Below the pieces are notes generated by a model. That model saw only the letters and a list, made by a program, of their open reading frames with translations, was not told where the DNA came from and did no database searches. 64,000 nucleotides of DNA from Endomychus coccineus. Taxonomy: Eukaryota; Arthropoda; Insecta; Coleoptera; Endomychidae. The DNA is taken from positions 16,049,631 through 16,113,630 of the forward strand of contig OY294070.1 in the NCBI GenBank assembly GCA_958510875.1, read 5' to 3'. Of this stretch, positions 12,199-22,182 are shown one piece after another. A program made the position numbers and the translations under genes. Within the stretch, counting starts at the first letter, position 1, and each line of letters starts with the position of its first letter.

Positions 12199-12229
12199 AC
12201 TTTAAGAGCTTATAACCACTAACTTTTTG

Positions 12230-12650
12230 TGTAGAAAACATTGGCGGTTCAAATGGTGGTCTCAAAAACGTACTTTTTCAAGTGGCGTAGAAGTTGAGGA
12301 AAAAAACACCCACTACCTCTTCAAAATCTTCACCAATTATGACTAAAAAAAAAATTAATATATCACACACAACATAGCTTACTATGAGTAGAAATGCTTA
12401 CAAAAGCTGTTTTCTGTACGATAGACGGTTCCGGAGATATTCGCAGAAAACGAAATTTTTTTTTCAATTTCAACACCCTGTATCTCGAAAACGAAGCATT
12501 TTTCGACCATAGTTTATTATACAAACTACCTTTATTTTTCGATAAACTATTGGCTGGTGAAATCCTGATGATGTAAACTGGACCATTCTGTATAGTGTCA
12601 CTAACTCTTATTCCGGCTTTCGCTATCAAACGTCAGTTATACTTGGTAGC
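12230..12650. repeat. Dispersed repeat, also near 35.0-35.4 kb
   Basis: The segment near 12305-12350 (CCACTACCTCTTCAAAATC) is found in reverse complement near 35050-35100. CACCCTGTATCTCG occurs at both loci, near 12475 and 35333. No protein is recognised, so this is probably an old non-autonomous transposon. Confidence 0.5.
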
Positions 12651-13465
12651 TGCCCTCTAAGAAAATGCGGCTTTACATTCCGGAACAGCCGATTAATATA
12701 GTTACTGTTGATACAGAATGACGATTTTTATCTCATTGATAAGACATTAGATGGATCATATAGCTACAGTGTACTAAAATCAATCACGTTGCATAAAACT
12801 TTCTATTAGCTCACAAGAAGAAATTCATTTTTCTTGGATCCTTTGATAATATTTTCCGAATTCCGAGGGTTTTCGAACACCCAAAACACGATCTTATCTA
12901 CGCCTCTGGTTTGAAGTGCCATATGAACAGGAGGATCGAGATTTTTTGGCAGTATTAAACCTTTTTATTATTGTCAATCACAAGAAAGGGGCTTGATATG
13001 GCCGACCTCGCGGAATGGGGAAGGTCGAGTCACATTGTAGATACTAAATTCGAAATATCAAAATAACAAAAAATAACGTAGGAAATTCAAACTAGAAAAT
13101 ATAAAATGCAAGGATTTAGTAGAACATTACATATATGTTTTGAATTGACCAAAAGAGTTCATTGAAATTCTCAATAAAATTTTCATACAATCTTATTATT
13201 GGTTAGGTTTAATTCAGACCACAGCCTGTATATGGGATTATACATGTATACCTGTATCATTATCAATGCAATGATCCGTTCATCAACTGATTCATATTGT
13301 AAATAAGGTATGTTCAGTGTAAGTATAAAAATTATATAAGTAATACAAGTATTATTAGAATTTATTAATTTACTATTGATTATCAATGAAATGAAATTGC
13401 AAATATGTTTCGAATGATTCATGCCAGAGGTCGGAGTTGGTATAACCATTAATTAATATGTAGAC

Positions 13466-13879
13466 CACGGTCGTATACACAGGTCTGGAAACTCTATGGT
13501 TGACTTGAGTCTTATGGGTCGCCTAACTCGTAGTCCCTCGCTCAGCCACTAGCTAGCGCTTGGATCACGAAGTGGTAAAACGATTTCTATCCGGAATCGC
13601 AAGCATCCACTTTTTTCGCATTTCCGCAACTTTCGGCGCTTAAAAACAGAAGTTTCTTGCTTTACACTTTTGTACCCCGTTTGCATTTCGGCACAATGCA
13701 CGATTTCGTAATTCGTTTCTAAAAACGCAGGTATTCCTTGTGTTGACAAGTCAACTGTCAGAAAATACTCCTACGTGACGACTTTTGGTACTACGGGCCA
13801 GTCGACGCTTAGCGGACTCACTGCTCAGATAGGAAACAACCTCGAGTTTCCAGACCTGTGTAGTGTGTATACGACCGTG
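13466..13879. mobile_element. MITE with 8-bp target duplication (414 bp)
   Basis: The termini are a perfect 15-bp inverted repeat, CACGGTCGTATACAC. Inside it, both arms continue with AGGTCTGGAAACTC; the right arm has a short ACTACAC spacer. The element is flanked by the direct repeat ATGTAGAC at 13458-13465 and 13880-13887. An 8-bp duplication is typical of hAT and P superfamily insertions. The interior (GC-richer, one 66-codon minus-strand frame) encodes nothing recognisable. Confidence 0.9.
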
Positions 13880-13919
13880 ATGTAGACAATCGTGTAACAT
13901 TATTTACCAGACTAATCTT

Positions 13920-14235
13920 TCTTGCTCTATGCCTGGATCTATGACGGCACCATGGAATAGAATGTAGTTTTCAGCCTTCGATGACTAGTGTAAACACTGC
14001 TCTACCGCGCACTTGAACTACAAAAGACACCGATAGTTGCGAACGCAGCTACTTCTGTAAACAGAAAGCCGATAAGTAACTTCATTTATCATTTTATTTA
14101 GTGAGGTTCAAACTCAAAAGTGTTCGTTCAGCGTTCTGATGAATTATTCGTGAAATTAATGTTAAGTGTTATTGAACGTTTGTGTGACAGAAGATAAGAT
14201 TGTTTGGATTTAATTCACCAAATTTCTAATAAACC
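13920..14235 (+). promoter_or_regulatory. Promoter/first-exon-like island
   Basis: A GC-richer block with a TTCGTTCAGCGTTCTG initiator-like element near 14125, followed about 110 bp later by a donor-like CAAGTAAGC near 14236. It could be a non-coding first exon of a downstream plus-strand gene such as ACLY, but only sequence texture supports this. Confidence 0.2.
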
Positions 14236-14239
14236 AAGT

Positions 14240-15900
14240 AAGCAAATGTCAAATTATATTTGTAAAATCATTTAGTGACAGCTCAATATCAATGACGTCA
14301 AATCGTACCACTTTTGAATCATGTTTTATGATGTGCGAAATTATATCAACGTACCAATTCATTTACAATTATTCAAATGTATGGATTAGTCTCTAATAGT
14401 TTATCACAGTTTGCAGAATATCGATATATGCCGTAAATATAGAGATCGGTCGGCACATTATACATTGCAGGGATAAGAAGTAGATAGGCATTTTTCTCAA
14501 AATTTTCACTGGTTTATATTTCCATGACCGTGGCACTGAACTTGACCTGAGTAAGAAGGAAGTGTTAATTTGCTTGAAGCTATAAGACAATCGTTTTCTA
14601 TTTCCCTATTGAAGACCCTGCCCCATTTTACTCATACAATTCGCATGTCAATACAAAAACAAAGTAGTACAGTACATGCCCGAAAACTTATACAGTTAAT
14701 TTCTAAACTTCCATATAGGTACTTATACTCAAATAGTTACACATGTCGAAATACTCCATTTCTCGTGCCAAATATCTGTTTCTATAGGTATCTTTATCTT
14801 CATAATACAATTATTTAGTAAAATAAAAACTACAGCAGATAAGATGATTGCCCCCCTCTGGAGAAATTAGTTTATTTGTGATAATTGCGTTCGTAATCAA
14901 CCAGTTAATCATCCTCTCAACTTTCTAATAATCAATACAATGCCGTAAGGGTATATCAAGGTTACGAGATTAACATGGCCTGGATTTTAGCTAATCTGAT
15001 CGAATTCGTGAATTTATTTCTTCAGTGGTGACTACACGTCTTGTCCAATAAATACTGAGGTGAACGCGTTCTCCCCAATCAATCCAGTGACCTAAAATAA
15101 GAACCAATCGATCGATCAAAGCGGGGGCGGACATGTGCAGTGCTCTTAGATCGCTTGATTGGGTTCATTGCACTTCCTTTGGAACAAGACTTAGTCCACC
15201 ATATCTCAGTCAGTATAGAATAAAAAAAAAACATGTCCATGGGATTTACACTGGAGATCTCAAGGATTTCCATCCTTTCCCAATTTTCTATTTTCCCTAC
15301 CACTATACATAATTTATAGTGTAAGGAAAGAATTGTAATCGGCCCAAAATTTTTTTCGGAGATTCGCTGATATATCCGCTCATTTCTGAATCGATTTAGA
15401 TTATTCATGCTAGTAAAAACATGCAGATTGTTTTTGCCGACTTTATCAGAGTTTTACCATCCTCTGCTTACAGAATAATCAACAGGATGTCATATCATAT
15501 TGCAGATTGGAACCATCGTTATATTATTCCTCGAGAGATACTCTCCGAAGTTGGAACTGAAGGGCAGTGTTATATGAAGTCATTGACATAAAGATTCATT
15601 TATACTTCTTATTTGACCAAACAAGTAGCTCTTGATTTTCATCGTGACAAACAAATTGGGAAGCATGTTTCAGTTTCTGATATTTGAAGGATACGAATGA
15701 TACAATGTTATTTCAGCTGAGTTGTAATCATTAGGTTCATGATACAGCAACTTGCTTGGCAGAAATGTCATTTTTGATCACCACCTGGAACCACAGCATC
15801 AGGTTTTAGCTATTTGCGATATGTTTCCAGACCAAGCGCATGACATAAATAATAATTATTTGTAAAGTTATAACCACAAAAACTGTCAGCAGTGTCTATT
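14240..15900. other. No feature recognised
   Basis: AT-rich sequence on both strands with only short unrecognised frames, for example minus 15079-15408. Confidence 0.5.
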
Positions 15901-15925
15901 TTTTCGTTTTTCGAAAAAACTTATT

Positions 15926-16345
15926 TTATTTCTCAACAGAATATTCTTGTAGCCAGATATACTTCGTCCAACGTTTTTCTAATTTTTCGATCCCTTCCAA
16001 ATAATAGGATTTCGGCAATCCAACAAAATAGGCGTTTGTTTCAGCGATGATCTCATCGTTGGAGCAAAATCTATTTCCGCCGAGCCATTTCTTCAAGTTT
16101 GGAAATAGATAATAATCGCAGGGGGCCAAATCTGGAGAATATGGTGGATGACGAACCAATTCGTAGCGCAATTCATGCAATTTTGCCGTTGTGACTGCGG
16201 ACCTGTGCACCGGTGCGTTGTCCTGGTGGAAGAGCTCGTTTTTCTATGTCAAATGCGGCCGTTTAGCTTCAAATCGGCGTCGAATCGATCCAACAACATT
16301 GCATGGAAAACTTGGACAGGAAACGGCGAAGTCTCTAAGACCGAT
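15926..16345 (-). pseudogene. mariner transposase, C-terminal fragment
   Basis: The minus strand encodes the second catalytic block (HQDNAPVHRSA) and the third (HPPYSPDLAPCDYYLF), then the mariner C-terminus NLKKWLGGNRF and YYLEGIEKLEKRW to a stop at 15926. Upstream, KRPHLT is followed by an in-frame TAG where a lysine is expected, and LLDRFDADLK is joined to it only through a frame change. The N-terminal half is missing, so this is a dead, truncated mariner of the DD34D type. Confidence 0.88.
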
Positions 16346-16374
16346 ATGTCTCATGTCGTTTGAACTTAAGACCC

Positions 16375-16575
16375 TCAGGCACTATGATACGTGCTACAAT
16401 AATGGAGGAGACCGTAGTGGCCCGGGTGGCCAGAGGATGCCCGCAGGAAGCAGTACTCTCTCCGCTTCTTTGAAATCTGGTCGTGAACGGACTACTGGAA
16501 GCCCCTCCAGTACAAAGCATACAGAAGTCTTGGTTATGCCGACAACATGGTTGCCCCGGCACAAGGAAAATAAGT
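16375..16575 (+). pseudogene. R1/Jockey-type LINE reverse transcriptase scrap
   Basis: One frame reads RGCPQEAVLSPLL, stop, NLVVNGLLEAP (compare the GCPQGGVLSPLLWN motif of this clade). After a frame change it reads GYADNMVAPAQGK, the degraded YADD catalytic motif. The stop replaces the expected tryptophan (TGA) and the second catalytic aspartate has become asparagine. It abuts the mariner fragment. Confidence 0.75.
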
Positions 16576-18360
16576 CCCCATAATGTTTAACAAACGATGC
16601 TTTGGTTTGTCTAATGTTTTTTTTTCACGCAAGGAATAATGTTTAATCAAGGCGCGGAAATTCAAGATCACTTGCTTTCGATGAGTGTTAAATCAGAACT
16701 GAATGACATATCAGTCACATATTTAATGCGGTAAAGATAGACATCACAAATGTCACATGGGATTTTCGATTGTGGCGCCATCTGTTCTATTTTTCAGGAA
16801 CTTTTCACCTTGTCCTCGTATTGTTATTGTTTGACACTATTTTAGCCTTCATTTATTCTGACATCTTAATTATTTAGACCATTATACTACAGAGTGAACA
16901 CAGAAAATAGACTGCATCTTCACACTTCGATAACGTCACATGAATTTCGAAATGAGAATTTCGGACACTTCTGCATATTGAATATATGCTTGTGATATAT
17001 TTATAACCAAAAAAACACGGTTGACATTTTGGTTCTAAAATACTATAATTCCATTTGAAAAACTAAAGATGGCTGTCAAAAATACCACTCAAAAGGGGCC
17101 CAAAAACAATATAGCTCCTGTTTTCACCATTTCAAAGCAATCTGCAAAATTTCAAAGCCATAAGACCAATAGGAACGGCTCAATAGTCTCCACAGTGGGT
17201 TAACGCACACATACATCATGTCAAACATAGAGTTGATTCGTAATTTTTTTCAGTAAACATGATTTTTATTAAGCCTGCTTCTGACAAATGTGAATTAATG
17301 TTAGTCAGGATTCTAGCAACTCTGAGAGTAACTCCTACAATGGGTTATATCCCACTTCTACAGGAGCAGATTGGTTCCAATAAATGCCTCAGAGAACCCG
17401 AAAAGCCTATTACGTATTTTTTCCTCTAGAAAATAATCTCTGTTAAATAAAAGATGTTGATCACTCTCTCTCGAAATGATGAATCAAGTTATCACACGGT
17501 TACGGAATCGTTCCAATACAAGGAAATTGTATCATTGAGATGCATGTAAGTCTTAATGTTCGACCGCTGTAGGTCAAGTTGCTGCTTGGGACAAGATATC
17601 AGCTGGACGTTCGTTTCACTCACTATCCTGTTATCACTGCCACGCCATTCGGCGACGTTGCCAATACCTACTTGAAGAAAGTCGCTTACTGACTACGTGG
17701 AAACTGATAGAATTATTCATTAGGATAGTATTCATATCATATTTTATATGAATTACATTTATTATTTTGTCTCAAAATTAGCTTCAAAATATTAAAAATG
17801 GACATAGGTCCGATATCGAAGACCTGAGTATTATTCGTTAAAGATACAATTGCAATGTTTTCCAGTGGAATTTAGAATAAAAAACGCGCGTCTTTAAACA
17901 GTACAAGATGAATAGTTTTAATTTTGCAATAACATTAGGCTTAATAGAGAAATTCTCTCTGAAGTAGCTGATGGTCTGACTTTGGAAAGAGATATGAGAT
18001 ACCTACAAGTTTTTGATAACATTTCATCACTGATTGTAATCAAGATAAAATAATTTTGTATCGAATAAGGAATTTGTAGTTATTTTTAAAACTCGTAGCT
18101 TCTTCGTATTTCGGGGACCGAGTCTCCTTCCTCAGCTGAAAAATAAGACCTCTTCTAATTGTTCTATTGAAAGTGGCACCTTCGCTGCCAAGCGTTTTAG
18201 TCGAAACCCAGCTGGTCGAAACGACTGTCAACCCTTTGGAATTGGTAGCATTTTTTTAAGATTCGAATATTTATGACATTTTTCTTCATTCAGGATTCTT
18301 CGTAATTCAAGGTCTGTCAAGTTAACAAAGTAATAGCCATGGAGGTGTGTTTATTGTTAT
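16576..18360. other. No feature recognised
   Basis: No exon, RNA gene or assignable transposon was found. Short frames, such as minus 18040-18231, have no recognisable motif. Confidence 0.5.
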
Positions 18361-18384
18361 TCCGCCACACTGTGGCATCTTCAG
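18361..18384 (-). ncRNA. Decayed hammerhead-like core
   Basis: The minus strand reads CTGAAGATGCCACAGTGTGG followed by CGGA. This has the same CUGAAGA start and GCCAC/GTGGC stem as the Penelope-associated core at 24575-24617, but the GAAACGUC half is replaced by GGAATAAC. Probably the remnant 3' end of a Penelope-like element. Confidence 0.35.
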
Positions 18385-18779
18385 AATTAATCTGCTATTT
18401 GAAAAATGTTCGAAGGCGTTGATGAGTTCTTCAAAAATCTGTTTTTCACGACATATTGTATTATATGTTCGAGAACATCGTTGCTGACATACAAATTAAA
18501 CTCTTCTTAGCCTTGGAAAAACCAAAAATTGATTCTAAGTCAATTAGTTTTCTCATAACTGTCACTCGTTTATCACGATGACAGAAGACACGAAAATTAA
18601 GTATCCTGTTGGATAATTTCTTACTCGAGAAGGTTTTTCTCCTCAAAACATCAAAAATCTGCTAAATGAGGTGTTTGGTGGTATAAACGGTTTCGAATGC
18701 GACATGAATCCTTGAAGATGACTAAGGCCAGGGGGATTATATTGGAAAATAAAAATTAATTATGATTCAACGACCAAGA

Positions 18780-19020
18780 CAGTGATGACGAGAATTTTTC
18801 GCGCTGCCCTAGTAAGTCAATTTTATGGTAACCGAGATTTCGGTACAAAATACCAGAATAGGCAACATCGCAATTTAACATTTACATATTTTGACGTAAC
18901 CGCGACAACGCGTTCAGTTAGTTTCAGTTGTTGCGGTGGTCTGTTGCCGTTCACGTATCGCGTCAGTTTCGTTCTCAAATTGACAGTGTCAATAATTTCG
19001 GGACATAACAGATCTTGAAT
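18780..19020 (+). promoter_or_regulatory. Candidate promoter and non-coding first exon
   Basis: GC-richer than its surroundings. It has two arthropod-type initiator matches (GTTCAGTTAGTTTCAGTTG, around 18914-18932) and ends at a strong donor, GTAAGTAATG, at 19021. The ACLY ATG at 33937 is preceded by a strong acceptor, so ACLY should have an upstream non-coding exon and this is the best-looking candidate. No transcript evidence. Confidence 0.35.
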
Positions 19021-19145
19021 GTAAGTAATGCCAACTGGATATTAAGTATGTAACTTTCTATTAAATGTTATTCAGGCAAAGAATTAAATTAAATAATCCA
19101 AATTGAACAGCCATTATTACATGATGGAATTCCATTCTAAACTCA

Positions 19146-19606
19146 AATAAAATCACTTCCAATAATATTTTATTAAAATAATTCAAATTGCATATAATAC
19201 CAAATAACACATTTAAAAAAAATGTTACAAAAAAGACTTCATAAGGTAATTAATTTATTCTGTTTCAAAATTTTAAAGAATCGGCCATTAGTTGATGAAA
19301 ATTCATCATAAACTCGTATAAATTGACTATTAAAAGTTTGATTTTCCGTAATTTAATACTTACCAACCAAATAAAATCACTTGATACTTTATTTAAATAA
19401 TTCAAATTAAATAATTCAAATTGCATATAATACCGAATAACACATTTTGATAGAAATAAAACTAGCACAAAAGAGACTTCATGGGGTAATTAGTTTATTT
19501 TGTTTCAAATTTTATAGAATCAGCCTTTTACGTGAAGAAAATTCATCATAAACTCGAATAAATTGACTATTAAAAGTTTGATTTTCCGTAATTTAATACG
19601 TACCAG
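19146..19606. repeat. Tandem duplication (~230-bp unit, two copies)
   Basis: The segment from AATAAAATCACTTCC at 19146 recurs from AATAAAATCACTTGA at about 19370. Both copies contain TTCAAATTGCATATAATACC, AAAATTCATCATAAACTCG and GATTTTCCGTAATTTAATAC. The copies differ by small indels. Confidence 0.85.
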
Positions 19607-19699
19607 TTACATAATAATAACTTACAGTACAAGAGCTAATATATAATATTAATTTTGGGATAGATAGTTAGTGAAATTTTATCTAATTTTCTGTTTAAT

Positions 19700-20216
19700 C
19701 CTTCAATGTATTACGATAAACTGGTAGCAAACGTAATTTCAAATTATACACATTTAATAAGGGTGAATTATCAATAACATATTCATTATTCTGTAGGATA
19801 TCGGAATTTTATTTCTTATTAATTTCTAGGGATTTCAGCAAATTTAATTTATTACTTTTATTTCGAAAGAGTAATTTTTTTAAATTATCATCAAAATCAT
19901 GGATTTCCTTAACGTTCTGCTCTGTTATGTTTTTTATTCGTTTTTAAAGGTTCTGCCTGTCTGACCGATGTATATCTTAGGGTAAAACCCACATTTTTTT
20001 TCATCGTATGATTTATCTTTATTTTTTTTTTGATAAACCGAACATATTCTGCGTTTTATACGCTACCTCATTACGTAAATTACTAAGAAAATATGAAATT
20101 TTACTAGTGTGTGGCCCCATATAGGCGATATCAACATAATAATAGTATTTTTTTATTCTAAGAAAAACTGGGTTGATAGCTAACAATTCACAATACTTTA
20201 GACCATACATTTCAAC
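19700..20216 (-). pseudogene. Penelope-like GIY-YIG fragment
   Basis: The minus strand reads KISYFLSNLRNEVAYKTQNM (linker), then PKIYIGQTGRTFKN (the GIY-YIG motif appears as IYIG), then LNLLKSLEINK and NNEYVIDNSPLL, matching the usual end of a Penelope-like retroelement. Stops interrupt it after TFKNE and elsewhere. The reverse transcriptase is absent. The Penelope assignment comes from the order linker, endonuclease, SPLL tail. Confidence 0.7.
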
Positions 20217-20340
20217 ATGAAATAGCAGCTTACAAAAGTTTCATACACAGACTACTCAACGTAAGCATGTCAAACGATAATTTTAATAAAGAGGGAGAAT
20301 ATCATTAATCATCACACCAGATACCAGAAAACAGTCGAAA

Positions 20341-20540
20341 CACAGGATTTGTCCTGGCGAATCGAAGCCGAAATAGGCCAACAAAGTCATGGCAACAGTT
20401 TTTTTGGGATGCACATGGTATCGATACCTTGGAATGGGCAAAACGATCACCGGCGTATATTATGCAGAGCTGTTGGATCGATTCGACTCCGATTTGAAGC
20501 GAAAGCGTTTCCTTGCTTTATACGAGGCTATAAGGCAAGA
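20341..20540 (+). pseudogene. mariner transposase, central fragment
   Basis: The plus strand encodes SHGNSFFGMHM and, in the next frame, MATVFLGCTWY then GKTITGVYYAELLDRFDSDL. This is the region around the first catalytic aspartate and the linker of a mariner transposase, split by a frame change. It is the same family as the piece at 15926-16345 (LLDRFD shared) but on the opposite strand. Confidence 0.75.
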
Positions 20541-22180
20541 AAAATTGCCCAATAAACAATATGACAATACCGCTTCTTTAAACAAAAACGTACATAGGAC
20601 AATCAGTCTGCATCTATTCTATTATACATACATATCTAGACAAATTGCATTTAATATTTTGTTTTGAGCCGCCTTTAGCAATAGCCGTAAAGGGCGAGTA
20701 CCCCCGTTGTCATCCCCGCGCTACGCCACTGACAATTCTTCATTCACCTATTTGATACAACTTATTATTCTCGCTATTAAATACCTGAAATATTTAAAGG
20801 TGAAAGCTTATGTGGGACACGGTGAATATTAAATAGATTTGGTATTGTGAAATTGTGTACCTCTCATCAATTAAAATTTAATAACATCTTTATTTCATCA
20901 TAAAATTTCACTTTCTTCGATAGATTTCGATAAATATTGAATGTTCATATAGTCTTTGACTTCGATAATATACTACACGTTGTTCTTCTGAAATAGGTAC
21001 GAAATTACCTACTTAACAATTACGCATCACGGTCTCTATACGTTTGTCATTTGTTTTCAATAGACTCCGATAGTGTGTCGTTACACCCCCACCATCTCAT
21101 ACAATTGAAAGATAATATTTAGTCTTGTCGAGCTAAAGCATATTGGTCGGAATAAGTTTATTCGTTTCTGTTCATAATTGTTATTGAATTTCTAAAAGCC
21201 TTTAAAAAATACGAAAATATGTAATAGGCATCAATATTATCAATTTAAAATTTCAACAATTTATAACAAAATACAGAATGTATTTAATCTTTTCTTAAAA
21301 GGAAACCTTTTGTTGGTGATCTGTCTTCTTCAAATGCTGAAGGATTTGGAATTATTTCTGGTGACAAGGGATCTGTATGAAAATATACATGAATAATAGT
21401 AATAGTCCAGGTAATACTAGTGAATGGAAAAAGAGTTGCTGAAGGTATTTTATTATCGAAAACATCAATCTAAGAAAGTATATAGAAAAATTTGCTACGC
21501 ATTATCTGACAATTTTGGAAATTGAAAATTATTTTTGTTATTTATTAGAGTATTGTTTATTATTTAGCATAACACTTATCGTCTATAATTTTTGACGAAA
21601 TAATCATTCCTTCTTTAATTTTTCAGGGACTTTGATCCTTAAGTTTTCAGTTCCGTTCCTCCTTTAGGCTCACTCCATCTTAACTGTTTGGGCACAAGTA
21701 CATTGTACTTAACGACTTCCTAGTTCTATTCCACTCGTTTATCAATTAAAATTAATCTCCAAAAAATGAAAACAATAGCATAATTAATTAAACTTCTTGA
21801 ATGAGGCAAGATAATAAATCACGTTCTTTCAGCTTGAGATTGCATAATGCATCATCGATTATTAGTATGTTAATCAAGTGGCGTAAAAATACACGTACAT
21901 TACTGTCATTAAATCTGATAAAGTTTACACAATTAAGCATTACTACTATCACGAAGGACCAACAATTTGATCGTTGAACTTTTCCTCATGGTAGATAACG
22001 GATAAAGAGTAAATCAAAAGTGGATTTGTATCACTATCATATGTTTAGTTTACTTAAACTTTCGATAAGGGTTTAAAATAAATTGATATCATCAGATCAC
22101 GAAACCAGTGGCGTTATTCAACTTGGTATTATTTTTATTTGGCTTATTTACATTAAAATAAATGATTATATGAAATAGAT
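20541..22180. other. No feature recognised
   Basis: AT-rich sequence with no exon-like frame or identifiable mobile element. Confidence 0.5.
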
Positions 22181-22182
22181 TA

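Noticed and set aside
16335..16562. Minus-strand cysteine-rich 75-codon frame
   Set aside because: Antisense of the R1-like RT scrap, whose plus-strand motifs (GCPQ, YADN) are recognisable.
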